Assembly (NCBI GenBank): GCA_013298595.1
Contig: JAAFIG010000017.1
Coordinates: 19,802-83,801 of the forward strand
Direction of reading: 5' to 3'
Origin: Deinococcales bacterium
GTDB taxonomy: Bacteria; Deinococcota; Deinococci; Deinococcales; JAAFIG01
DNA: 64,000 bases
The position numbers and the translations under genes were made by a program. Below the pieces are notes generated by a model. It saw nothing but the letters and a program-made list of their open reading frames with translations, was not told the DNA's origin and searched no databases. Positions 28,192 to 36,778 of the stretch are shown here, piece by piece. Within the stretch, counting starts at the first letter, position 1. Each line of letters starts with the position of its first letter.

Positions 28192-28622
28192 TACCCCACC
28201 GCAAAAAGAATATCAGCTTGTGACACAAGGACGCCATCTACTGTGGCTCTGCAATTTGTTCGTCCAAGGTTACGGCGAAAATACTCGAGTCTAGCTTCAA
28301 GGATTAACTGATCGCCTGGTACAACTGGTTTTTTAAAGCGTGCATTTTCCACACCTGTCAAAAAAGCTAACTTACCTGGTTCAAGAGCTTCCTCGAGTAA
28401 AAAAATGCCACATTGTGCCATTGCTTCGATTTGCAATACCCCAGGCATGATTGGACGACCAGGGAAATGCCCATTGCACCACGGTTCGTTCACAGTCACA
28501 TTTTTGATGCAACGCACAAAAATCACACCATTATCTTCGCCACGCTCGAGCACTCGGTCAACCATCAAAAAAGGGTAACGATGCGGCAATGTCTCGAGAA
28601 TACCTTGGATGTCTCGTATCAT
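28191..28622 (-). CDS. fabZ: (3R)-hydroxyacyl-ACP dehydratase
   Basis: 143-aa hotdog-fold dehydratase of fatty acid elongation. LPHRYPFLMVDRV and GHFPGRPIMPGVLQIEAMAQ carry the catalytic His and Glu. Placement between lpxC and lpxA is the common arrangement and balances hydroxyacyl-ACP use between phospholipid and lipid A. The start lies 6 nt after TAGACT (28634-28629 on the minus strand), so an internal leaderless promoter probably drives fabZ-lpxA and the genes downstream. Confidence 0.93.
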   Translation of the reverse strand: MIRDIQGILETLPHRYPFLMVDRVLERGEDNGVIFVRCIKNVTVNEPWCNGHFPGRPIMPGVLQIEAMAQCGIFLLEEALEPGKLAFLTGVENARFKKPVVPGDQLILEARLEYFRRNLGRTNCRATVDGVLVSQADILFAVG

Positions 28623-28628
28623 AGAAAT

Positions 28629-28634
28629 AGTCTA
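28629..28634 (-). promoter_or_regulatory. internal TAGACT -10 element before fabZ
   Basis: TAGACT, then ATTTCT, then the fabZ ATG at 28622, with no Shine-Dalgarno sequence. It would allow fabZ-lpxA expression apart from lpxC. Confidence 0.5.
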
Positions 28635-28695
28635 CCGCATAAAACAGTCTTCTCGAGCCAATAACAGTTTTGACTCTAAGCCAAACAGCCCTTAA

Positions 28696-29538
28696 TTAGC
28701 CATGCCGAATCAAGTTAGCAAACTTCACATGGGCTTCGTGCGAAGCACTTTCTGCAACCACATGAGCATGTAAAGGCTTACCAATTAAGTACAGATCGCC
28801 AAGCAAATCTAAGGCTTTATGACGAACTGGTTCATCCTTGCCTCGCAAAGAAAGGTTGGTGCCAACATCATCAAAAACAACTGCATTTTCGCCATCAAAA
28901 CCCATTCCCCGACCGCTCACAATTAAACGGTCAAGCAAATGATTGAAGCCAAAAGTACGCGCATCTAATAAGTTATGACAATCGGTTCGTAACCCTGTCC
29001 AAGCCTGCATACCAATACTGGGGTGCGGGAACCCAATTTTAACTGTGATTCGTAAAGGCTCGTCTGGCAGCGCAGGCTCGAGTCCAACATAGCCTTCGCG
29101 GACTTCAGCTACAGCTTCGCGGCTTGGGGTGATTGGTGTTGGCATTGGTTCGGGGGCAACACGGCGTAACATATGGTACCAGCCAAGTGCACTGCCATCT
29201 AAAATGGGGATTTCATCACCTTGGACTTCGATAACAAAACCAGTCCAATGATTGAGCACATACAAAGCAGCCAGCAAATGTTCAACGGTTGAAACTGTCA
29301 CATCCTCAACACCAATTCGGGTAGCAAGATAGGTGTCTTTGACAAAATCTGTTGTTAAAGGAATTTCGGTCTTACCGACCCGTAAACGCACAGGTGCAAG
29401 TGGATCACAATGAAAACGCACTCGGCTAGTAATGCCCGAGTGGATTCCTGGACCACTGATCCAAGCGCTTGTACCGCGTCCAGACCATGGATGTATATCG
29501 AACTTTTCGAGTCGTTGTAAGTGTTGTTCGATAACCAT
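28696..29538 (-). CDS. lpxC: UDP-3-O-acyl-N-acetylglucosamine deacetylase
   Basis: 280-aa zinc deacetylase, the committed step of lipid A synthesis. Recognisable elements: GIHSG near the N-terminus, TVEHLLAAL (zinc His), EIPILDGSA, the zinc ligands in KALDLLGDL, and the C-terminal acid/base His in SHEAHVKF. The ATG at 29538 is preferred because GGGAGGGGAAG lies about 8 nt upstream; the frame is open 13 codons further. Confidence 0.92.
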   Translation of the reverse strand: MVIEQHLQRLEKFDIHPWSGRGTSAWISGPGIHSGITSRVRFHCDPLAPVRLRVGKTEIPLTTDFVKDTYLATRIGVEDVTVSTVEHLLAALYVLNHWTGFVIEVQGDEIPILDGSALGWYHMLRRVAPEPMPTPITPSREAVAEVREGYVGLEPALPDEPLRITVKIGFPHPSIGMQAWTGLRTDCHNLLDARTFGFNHLLDRLIVSGRGMGFDGENAVVFDDVGTNLSLRGKDEPVRHKALDLLGDLYLIGKPLHAHVVAESASHEAHVKFANLIRHG

Positions 29539-29600
29539 TGTGACTTCTTCCCCTCCCGCCGCTAAAAATAATAGCATTTCATGCAGTGTTCATGTTGTGG

Positions 29601-30632
29601 CTAGGTGTCCCTTTGACGGGTGACACCCACCAGTTGTTGCTCGAGTTGAAGCAAACGCTGCTCAAGTTTTTCAATGTTACGGGTTCTAGCCTCGAGTCTG
29701 AGTTGTTGTTGAATAGGTTGCGCTGGACTACCACGCCATGTTTCTCCAGCAGGAATATCTTTGGATAAGGCACTGCGAGCCGTCAAAACCGCACCTTTAC
29801 CAATACGGACATGTCCAATGGTACCTGTTTGCCCCCAAAGAATCGCATCATCTTCGATGATGACACTACCTGTCAGACCAACTGCACCAATCAAAATAAC
29901 GTTATTACCAAGTTGGTCATTATGAGCAATCACGCAATTTGGTCCAATTTTTGTGCCACTACCAATGCGGGTTGGCTCGAGTGTACCTCTGTCTACCACA
30001 GTGTTTGCACCGATTTCAGTATCAGAGCCAATTTCAACTCCCGAGATTTGTTCTTGACGAATATAACCGTTTGCTGTGCGATGAAAACCAAAACCATCTG
30101 CGCCAATGACTGCGCCACTTTGAATCAGCACTCGAGCACCCAGATGACAATCGTGGCGAATGGTCACGCGTTCGTGTATGAGGCTATTATTACCAATACT
30201 CGAGCGCTCAGCAATAATGCTATGAGCACCAACTCGGCTACCTGTTCCAATATGGGCATCTTGACCTATCACCACAAATGCCCCAATGTGCACATTTGGC
30301 TCGAGAATGGCTGTGCTATGAATACTTGCACTTGGGTCTATATTCGCTGGCTCGAGCGGTTGAGCATATAAACGCAGTAATGCAATCCATGCCAGTTCGA
30401 TATCAGCCACCCGAATCAGGGTTTTATCCGTTTGAACAGCAATATCTTGGGCAATCACCAGTGTTGCAGCTTTACTTTTGAGAATATCTGGCAAGGTTTT
30501 TGGACGCAACACACAAATAAAATCAGATTCAAGAGCCACTTCAGGGTCGGCTAAACGCCCCAAAACTGCATCTGTGCCTTGTAATTCCCCTTGTAAAAAT
30601 GTACTTAATTGTTGTCGTGTTTGGACGTTCAA
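29601..30632 (-). CDS. lpxD: UDP-3-O-acylglucosamine N-acyltransferase
   Basis: 343-aa enzyme for the third step of lipid A synthesis. An N-terminal uridine-binding domain of about 95 residues precedes the hexapeptide beta-helix (ASIHSTAILEPNVHIGAFV onward). The catalytic histidine region is CVIAHNDQLG, and ADGFGF is a typical LpxD marker. A C-terminal Gln/Leu-rich coiled coil spans about 310-335. The start is TTG at 30632 with GGGGAG 7 nt upstream, an unusual start codon that could limit translation. The gap to the S55 peptidase gene upstream is 16 nt. Confidence 0.92.
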   Translation of the reverse strand: MNVQTRQQLSTFLQGELQGTDAVLGRLADPEVALESDFICVLRPKTLPDILKSKAATLVIAQDIAVQTDKTLIRVADIELAWIALLRLYAQPLEPANIDPSASIHSTAILEPNVHIGAFVVIGQDAHIGTGSRVGAHSIIAERSSIGNNSLIHERVTIRHDCHLGARVLIQSGAVIGADGFGFHRTANGYIRQEQISGVEIGSDTEIGANTVVDRGTLEPTRIGSGTKIGPNCVIAHNDQLGNNVILIGAVGLTGSVIIEDDAILWGQTGTIGHVRIGKGAVLTARSALSKDIPAGETWRGSPAQPIQQQLRLEARTRNIEKLEQRLLQLEQQLVGVTRQRDT

Positions 30633-30648
30633 AATGATTCTCCCCTGT

Positions 30649-32247
30649 TTATTTTTTCACACTGATATCAACATACTCCCAACCCGTCACAGGAACGTCA
30701 AAACGCTCGAGTCCAATCACATCAGGGGTATCACCTAAAGTTTCGACCAATAAATCTGTGTCTTTTAACCGACTACGTAAACGCTCGAGTAATTCGTCTA
30801 AAGTTAAAATACCATCCCAAGGGTCGGGGTTATCAAGTTCGTTACGTGGACGTGATGTAGCTGCCCCACGCACCCGCAAACGATACTCGCCCTCCGTACT
30901 TGGGGCTTTATAGGAAATGCGTTTGACACTGACAGCACTGCGGTACGCCTGCAAACGCACATTAATAAATGCCACTTCATCTGGTTTAACCACTTTTTTC
31001 TCAGGCTCGAGTTTAATCACCCGTAAACTCGAGTAAGGCAGAATTTCGATTTCTAAAACGATTTTTTTAATACGGCTTTCACGATATGGATTTTCAGCAA
31101 TCAATGCGGTCATCAAAGCGGCTCGTACCCCTGCGGCTCGAGCCACATCATCGCTGGTGACAACTTCACGCAGTGTGGTACCAACTCGATTATCAAATTC
31201 AAAGGTAATAGCTAACCGAGCTAAGCCTGGGCTAGAACCAGCCAGAATGCTTTCGATGGCACTGGCTGTACTGGCAAGCAGCACACTGGCATAAATATCT
31301 TCAACTGGAGCAAGCGAGATATTCAGGTTCTTATTAGTCGAGCCGCGCTTAACAGCAATCTCGAGTGGTATTGCTTGCATGGTTCCCAGTGTTCCAGCCA
31401 AACCTGCTGGATGATCGTTTTGAAACATACCGATCGGAGTCCCTGTGGCTTCGGCAAGTTTAAAAGGCACAACACTCGAGGGAATAATTGCACTGACATA
31501 AGCTGGCGTGGCAATAAAACGCGCTCGTAAATCGCCAAAAACAGGATGCCCAAATGCCAAGATTTGATTCTTTTCAATGGCTGTGACAGTACCAATCGCA
31601 CCTAGTTGCACATCGCCTGTTGCCAGTTGCGCTGCAATAGCCGCACCAGGCTCGAGTTTATATGGACGATCTAAATTGTTACCCGATGAACTACCTTGTT
31701 GCAATGCCACAGTAAACCCTTTAGCTTCTAAACCCTCGAGCAATAAATTCTGCGCCTTACCAGAAAGCCCCGAGACAGCCAATGGCAAACCCAGTGGTTC
31801 GGCACAACCAATCCCCACATAACACTGAAAAGTCAACGGCATGGCAAGCTCGAGAGCCGTAGCTGGTTGCTGTGCTCGGCGCATTGCTGAAATAGGAGTA
31901 ACCAAAGCCAAACGATGATCGGCATTGGGAAAACCCCCAGAAATTGCACCCATTAAACGCCCCGACACATAAACAGGGCTACCACTAAACCCCTGCCCAA
32001 TACCACCAACTGCCTCGAGAAACGCCCCTGAAGCCCGCACCAGAATCAGTGGGAAACCTCTGGCATCATCCACAAAATCCAGCACTTTAACTTCAAAGCG
32101 CCCAAGAACATTCCCCGCCCCTGCTGTAACAACCACACCCTCGAGACCAGGTTTGACATCCGCAAGTGGTAAATCCTGAGCCTGAGCCACAAAACAAATG
32201 AGTGGAAAAACAAAACAAAAGACTCGAGCTATGGATTTTAATATCAT
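30649..32247 (-). CDS. SpoIVB-type S55 serine peptidase-like exported protein
   Basis: 532-aa exported protein. The ATG at 32247, with GAGG upstream, starts a clear signal peptide (to about residue 23, FVAQA). The S55 signature is present: FSGSP with Ser88/Ser90, followed by VYVSGRLMGAISGGFP, and later LAFGHPVFGD carrying the expected histidine. SpoIVB itself is a sporulation signalling protease; homologues occur in non-sporulating bacteria with unknown roles. The position between mreB and lpxD suggests an envelope or outer-membrane quality-control role. No PDZ domain was identified; the C-terminal half is beta-rich. Confidence 0.78.
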   Translation of the reverse strand: MILKSIARVFCFVFPLICFVAQAQDLPLADVKPGLEGVVVTAGAGNVLGRFEVKVLDFVDDARGFPLILVRASGAFLEAVGGIGQGFSGSPVYVSGRLMGAISGGFPNADHRLALVTPISAMRRAQQPATALELAMPLTFQCYVGIGCAEPLGLPLAVSGLSGKAQNLLLEGLEAKGFTVALQQGSSSGNNLDRPYKLEPGAAIAAQLATGDVQLGAIGTVTAIEKNQILAFGHPVFGDLRARFIATPAYVSAIIPSSVVPFKLAEATGTPIGMFQNDHPAGLAGTLGTMQAIPLEIAVKRGSTNKNLNISLAPVEDIYASVLLASTASAIESILAGSSPGLARLAITFEFDNRVGTTLREVVTSDDVARAAGVRAALMTALIAENPYRESRIKKIVLEIEILPYSSLRVIKLEPEKKVVKPDEVAFINVRLQAYRSAVSVKRISYKAPSTEGEYRLRVRGAATSRPRNELDNPDPWDGILTLDELLERLRSRLKDTDLLVETLGDTPDVIGLERFDVPVTGWEYVDISVKK

Positions 32248-32357
32248 GTCTCGAGCCTCGCAAAAGCAAATGAGTTGCACCCTAGGGCTTGTATGAGAAA
32301 TCAAGAGAAAAAGAGTTGATAAAACCATTTTTCTCTTAATTCTGCTTTGCTTGTTGT

Positions 32358-33389
32358 TTACCGTCCTAAGTAATTTTCGCTTGAATCCAAGGCATCACGC
32401 AAAATTGGAATCATATCCAAAGCTTTACCTGTACCAAGTGCCACAGCTTGAATGGCATTTGGCGCAATAATCACAGGAATACCTGTAGCTTGACGCAAAC
32501 GCTCATCGAGATTACGCAACATTGCGCCACCACCTGTGAGAATAATACCTCGGTCAATGATATCCGAAACCAACTCTGGTGGGGTTGACTCGAGCACCTG
32601 TTTAACCAAATCCACAATTTTTTGCACAGGTTCTTGTAATGCATCGGCAATATCAGCACTGGTTAATTGCACAGTTTTTGGTAAACCATTAATCAAATCG
32701 CGTCCACGCACTTCGGCAGTCAGGATGTCATCATCAGCTGTTAAAATTGCAGCGCCAATTTTAACTTTGAGTTCTTCGGAGCTGCGCTCACCAATCATCA
32801 GGTTTTCTTTACGGCGCACATAACGAATAATGGATTCATCAAATTCGTTACCCGCAATTTTAATACTGCGGCTCACCACAATACCGCCCAAGGAAATCAC
32901 AGCAATATCAGTACTACCACCACCGATATCTACAATGATGCTGCCTGTGGGTTCAGCAATTTGTACACCAGCACCAATCGCAGCAGCCATTGGCTCTTCG
33001 ATTAAATACACTTTACGAGCACGTTCACGCACCGCCGAAATAATGCCACGCTTCTCGAGATTGGTGACACCACTCGGCACACCCACCATAATGGTTGGAC
33101 GTAAAAAACGCGCATAGCCAGTGATCACTTTATCTAAAAACTTTGTTAACATGCGCTTAGTCAGTTCAAAATCGGCAATCACACCATCTTTAATCGGACG
33201 AACCGCTACGATATTACCTGGGGTACGACCAATCATACGGTAAGCTTCTTCGCCCACAGCTTTGACTTCTTTAGAATCACGCACCATCGCAATTACCGAA
33301 GGTTCTTGCAAAACAATGCCCTTACCACGAATGTAAACCAAAAAATTTGCCGTACCCAAATCAATTCCAATGTCTTCTACCAGTTTCAC
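32358..33389 (-). CDS. mreB: rod-shape-determining actin homologue MreB
   Basis: 343-aa bacterial actin that organises peptidoglycan synthesis along the cell side wall. Phosphate-1 motif DIGIDLGTANFLVY, phosphate-2 VDIGGGSTDIAV and adenosine motif LTGGGAMLRNLDERL are all clear. The start is set at GTG 33389, with AGGAG 5 nt upstream; the frame is open five codons further to 33404. It implies a rod-shaped cell. mreC and mreD are not adjacent; an S55 peptidase and lipid A genes follow instead. Confidence 0.94.
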   Translation of the reverse strand: MKLVEDIGIDLGTANFLVYIRGKGIVLQEPSVIAMVRDSKEVKAVGEEAYRMIGRTPGNIVAVRPIKDGVIADFELTKRMLTKFLDKVITGYARFLRPTIMVGVPSGVTNLEKRGIISAVRERARKVYLIEEPMAAAIGAGVQIAEPTGSIIVDIGGGSTDIAVISLGGIVVSRSIKIAGNEFDESIIRYVRRKENLMIGERSSEELKVKIGAAILTADDDILTAEVRGRDLINGLPKTVQLTSADIADALQEPVQKIVDLVKQVLESTPPELVSDIIDRGIILTGGGAMLRNLDERLRQATGIPVIIAPNAIQAVALGTGKALDMIPILRDALDSSENYLGR

Positions 33390-33548
33390 GCCATCTCCTA
33401 GCACGCAGCCGCGCTGCGAAAAAAATACGATTATGATCCGCTTGACAAGAAGTCGCGGGTCTCGAGGCAGAAGTATACATCTTTATGGATGTGACCGAAC
33501 TAAGAACACAAAAACCCCTACTACCTACAAACTGTTAGACTACCACCC

Positions 33549-34496
33549 ATGACCCTCGCTTTTCTGTTGCGACGCGTCCTTACAGCGTTCATCACGGTGT
33601 TTCTTGCCAGTTCAATGGTCTTTGTTGCCTTGCTTGCTGTACCAGGCGACCCAGTCCAACTGATTCTAGGATTGAACTACGACCCCAACCAATACGCTGT
33701 TTTACAAAAACAACTGGGTTTAGACCACCCACCCCTCGAGCGATTTGCCATCTGGTTAGCTGGTATCCCCAAAGGTGATCTTGGCAAAAGTATCTCATTA
33801 TCAAAAGACGTTGGCACTCTCATCTGGGATCGATTACCAATAACCTTGCCATTGGTTGGACTCTCGAGCTTACTAGCACTCCTGATTGCCTTACCTGCTG
33901 GCATACTGGCAGCCAGAAACAAAGGCAGCCTACTGGATGTGCTGGTGGTCACTACCACCCAACTTGGTTTAGCCATACCCAGTTTCTGGTTAGGCATTAT
34001 GTTTGTCCTGATTTTTGCAGTCAACCTCGGTTGGTTACCTGCCAATGGCTGGAGCAATTGGAGCGATGACCCCCTAAAAACCGCTCGATACTTAATTATG
34101 CCAGTCGTTACCCTCGCATTAGGACAAGCCGCAGGGCTGGTACGCATGGTGCGCTCCAGTGTGCTCGAGACGCAAAACCAAGATTATGTCCGCACCGCCC
34201 GCAGCAAAGGCTTACTCGAGAGTGTGGTGATTCGTAAACACATTTTGCGAAACGCTGCCATTAATATTCTGACCTTGGTTGGCATTCAATTCGGGCAATT
34301 ACTGGCAGGCGGCATTGTGGTCGAAAGTGTTTTTAGTATTCCTGGGCTAGGGTTGCTGGGCTTAAATGCAGTTCGCTTTGGCGATTACCCGCTGGTACAA
34401 GGTGTTGTACTGGTCATTGCCATTATGATTGTGGTGATTAATTTAATTGTGGACGTACTTTACGGCGTTCTTGATCCGAGGATTCGTTATGACTGA
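33549..34496 (+). CDS. ABC transporter permease, dipeptide/oligopeptide type (DppB-like)
   Basis: 315-aa inner-membrane permease with the DppB/OppB layout: first helix LLRRVLTAFITVFLASSMVF, the conserved VPGDPV loop, and the EAA loop DYVRTARSKGL that contacts the ATPase. Six helices expected. It is predicted leaderless (TAGACT, 7 nt, ATG). The gene overlaps the next permease by 8 nt. No ATPase or binding-protein gene is adjacent, so these must be encoded elsewhere. Substrate (peptide, nickel or other) not determinable. Confidence 0.87.
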   Translation: MTLAFLLRRVLTAFITVFLASSMVFVALLAVPGDPVQLILGLNYDPNQYAVLQKQLGLDHPPLERFAIWLAGIPKGDLGKSISLSKDVGTLIWDRLPITLPLVGLSSLLALLIALPAGILAARNKGSLLDVLVVTTTQLGLAIPSFWLGIMFVLIFAVNLGWLPANGWSNWSDDPLKTARYLIMPVVTLALGQAAGLVRMVRSSVLETQNQDYVRTARSKGLLESVVIRKHILRNAAINILTLVGIQFGQLLAGGIVVESVFSIPGLGLLGLNAVRFGDYPLVQGVVLVIAIMIVVINLIVDVLYGVLDPRIRYD

Positions 34497-35319
34497 CCTC
34501 GAGCCAAAACACACCAAGAAACTCGAGTTTAATTTATTGTTTGGTTTGGTTATTCTCTTTTTCCTCTGTGCTGCTGCTTTGCTGGGATTAATTTGGACAC
34601 CTTACGATCCTAAATTTCAGAATTTTGCAGTGCAACTCCAAGGTCCTAGTTGGGCGCATTGGCTTGGCACCGATAACCTTGGTCGTGACACCTTATCGCG
34701 GTTGCTGCTAGGCTCGAGTACCAGTGTTTTAGTAGGTGTGATTAGTGTGGGTATCGGCTCGAGTCTGGGTTTGTTACTGGGCTTAATTTCGGGTTGGCTT
34801 GGCGGCATCATAGATGACATTGTGATGCGAATTCTTGATGCCTTATCGGCATTTCCCACGATTTTACTAGCGCTGTTAATTGCTGTGGTGTTACGCCCCA
34901 ATATTTGGAGTGCCATGTTAGCCGTTGGCATCTCGAGTATTCCCACCTTTGCTCGTTTAACCAGAGCAGGAGTGATCGCCACAAAAAACCTCGATTTTAT
35001 TGACAGTGCCAGAGCACTCGGCGCTCGAGATGCAAGGCTGGTATTTCGCCATGTGCTACCCAATATCGCTTCAGCTTTAATCGTCCAAGCCACCTTTGCA
35101 TTTAGTGTTGCCATCCTTGCCGAGGCTGCACTGTCGTATCTTGGGCTTGGCATTCAACCACCAGCACCAAGTTGGGGTGTGATGCTGCGCGACGCGCAAA
35201 CATTTATTTATCAGAGTTCGTGGGCAACTATTTTTCCTGGGCTAACCATTGCAATAACTGTTTTAGGGCTTAATTTACTTGGTGATGGTTTACGAGATCG
35301 GCTTGATCCAAAAAACTAA
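34489..35319 (+). CDS. ABC transporter permease, dipeptide/oligopeptide type (DppC-like)
   Basis: 276-aa partner permease. It has the N-terminal OppC_N-like helix, then HWLGTDNLGRDTLSRLL, the signature of the DppC/OppC family, and the EAA loop DFIDSARALGARDARL. The start is the ATG at 34489, inside the 3' end of the DppB-like gene; the open frame extends upstream but only within that gene. It forms a heterodimeric channel with the preceding protein. Confidence 0.87.
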   Translation: MTDLEPKHTKKLEFNLLFGLVILFFLCAAALLGLIWTPYDPKFQNFAVQLQGPSWAHWLGTDNLGRDTLSRLLLGSSTSVLVGVISVGIGSSLGLLLGLISGWLGGIIDDIVMRILDALSAFPTILLALLIAVVLRPNIWSAMLAVGISSIPTFARLTRAGVIATKNLDFIDSARALGARDARLVFRHVLPNIASALIVQATFAFSVAILAEAALSYLGLGIQPPAPSWGVMLRDAQTFIYQSSWATIFPGLTIAITVLGLNLLGDGLRDRLDPKN

Positions 35320-35381
35320 TACGCAAGCTTTAAGCCGTAAAGCCGATTCATCAGATACATTGGACTCGGTAAACTCGAGAC

Positions 35382-36023
35382 ATGAAAGCCATTTTTTTTG
35401 ACGTTGGCGAAACCCTGATTTCCGAAACCGAGCATTGGGGGCATTGGGCGGATATTTTACAGATTCCGCGTTTAACTTTTTTTGCAGCTTTAGGTTTTGT
35501 CATCGAACGCAATTGGCATCATCGAAAAGTATTCGAGGTTCTAGGCACCACGTATCAAACTGCTTTACAAACTCGAGAACAACTGGGTATCAAACCTCGA
35601 GAAATTCAGTTTTCAGATTTTTATGCTGATGCTCTCCCCTGTCTCGAAGCGTTGCGTAGCGCGGGTTTTAAAATTGGGATTAGTGGTAATCAACCAGAAT
35701 CGGCTGAGGTATTGTTGCGTGCCATGAATTTACCCATTGATTTTCTTGCCTCGAGCGCAACATGGGGCGTGGAAAAACCTGATGCAAAATTCTTTGAGAA
35801 AATTCTTGAAATCACTAAGCTCGAGCCGCAAGAAATTGCGTATGTTGGTGATCGGTTAGACAACGATGTTTTACCCGCCAAAGCCATTGGCATGAAAGCT
35901 GTGTTTCTCGAGCGAGGACCTTGGGGTGTGATTCATGCTCAGCGACTTGAGGTTGGACAAGCTGATGTGCATATTCGTTCCCTCGAGGATTTGCTACCTT
36001 GGTTAGAGCAAATGGCATTTTGA
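35382..36023 (+). CDS. HAD-superfamily hydrolase
   Basis: 213-aa haloacid-dehalogenase-like phosphatase. Motif I is DVGETL with nucleophile Asp7; the usual second Asp is Gly9, as in the DVGxTL subgroup. Motif II is GISGNQP, motif III Lys in GVEKPDAKFF and motif IV VGDRLDND. Small-molecule phosphatase activity is likely; substrate unknown. Leaderless start: TAAACT (35370-35375), 6 nt, ATG. Confidence 0.82.
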   Translation: MKAIFFDVGETLISETEHWGHWADILQIPRLTFFAALGFVIERNWHHRKVFEVLGTTYQTALQTREQLGIKPREIQFSDFYADALPCLEALRSAGFKIGISGNQPESAEVLLRAMNLPIDFLASSATWGVEKPDAKFFEKILEITKLEPQEIAYVGDRLDNDVLPAKAIGMKAVFLERGPWGVIHAQRLEVGQADVHIRSLEDLLPWLEQMAF

Positions 36024-36043
36024 TAACGATTATGATATCTCGT

Positions 36044-36778
36044 ATGATCGAGCAAGCCCTTACCTATCTCGAGCAGCAACCACTGCAAAACATCACAGCA
36101 CTCAAAATGCTCTACACCTATCCCAAATCTTGCACAGTTCATAGCCTACCAGATGGTGTGCTGATTCTGCTCGAGCCAAATACCATGCCATATGACCGCG
36201 AAACATATCCTGACGCAGCCCAAATTGTGCTTTTATACGCGGACTCGAATCAGACTGCTCAGGCTTTGCTTGAGTTTGTGCCAGACAAGCATCCTACCAT
36301 TTGGAAAATTGTTTCTGGGTCGGTGACTCAGGAAATAAAGCAGCGCTTTGCCTTGACTCGAGAGCGGGCTTTTATTTCGTTCACAGATTCACAGCTGTAT
36401 GCCGCTGATTCAGCCGCTCTCATCAGCATTAGCCCAAGCCAAACTGCGCTAACAGCATATGCCGAACTTGGACACAAACAAGCGTGGCTTGGGGATTTAC
36501 TAGATAAGGGATTGGCTTTTTGTTGCGAAATGCCAAGCAGTGTTTGTTTTGCCTTTGCCAATCATCAAAATGTCTGGGAAGTCGGTGGAGTCTTCACCCA
36601 ACCCAAGTCTCGAGGACAGGGTTTAGCAGCTCGAGTGGTCAGAACTTGCATTGCCGAGTTACAACGCCGTGGTTTACGTAGCCGTTACCAAGTGCATGAA
36701 GATAATCTGGCTTCCATTGGCTTAGCTAAACAGATTGGACTCGAGCTGGTTTGTACCATCACGCATTGGCGGTCTTAA
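36044..36778 (+). CDS. GNAT-family N-acetyltransferase
   Basis: 244-aa protein whose C-terminal 80 residues form an FR47-like GNAT domain: VWEVGGVFTQPKSRGQGLAA includes the acetyl-CoA pyrophosphate loop RGQGLA, and HEDNLASIGLAKQIGL is the last conserved helix. The N-terminal 150 residues are probably a second, degenerate GNAT or substrate domain. The ATG at 36044 is chosen because TATGAT lies 7 nt upstream; other in-frame ATGs are at 36032 and within the end of the HAD gene. Acceptor unknown. The tail overlaps the convergent MFS gene by 20 nt. Confidence 0.75.
   Translation: MIEQALTYLEQQPLQNITALKMLYTYPKSCTVHSLPDGVLILLEPNTMPYDRETYPDAAQIVLLYADSNQTAQALLEFVPDKHPTIWKIVSGSVTQEIKQRFALTRERAFISFTDSQLYAADSAALISISPSQTALTAYAELGHKQAWLGDLLDKGLAFCCEMPSSVCFAFANHQNVWEVGGVFTQPKSRGQGLAARVVRTCIAELQRRGLRSRYQVHEDNLASIGLAKQIGLELVCTITHWRS

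Noticed and set aside
33405-33548. TTGACA at about 33442 as a -35 for the permease operon
   Set aside because: The nearest -10-like hexamer on that strand is at the wrong distance; the TAGACT element next to the ATG is the better candidate.
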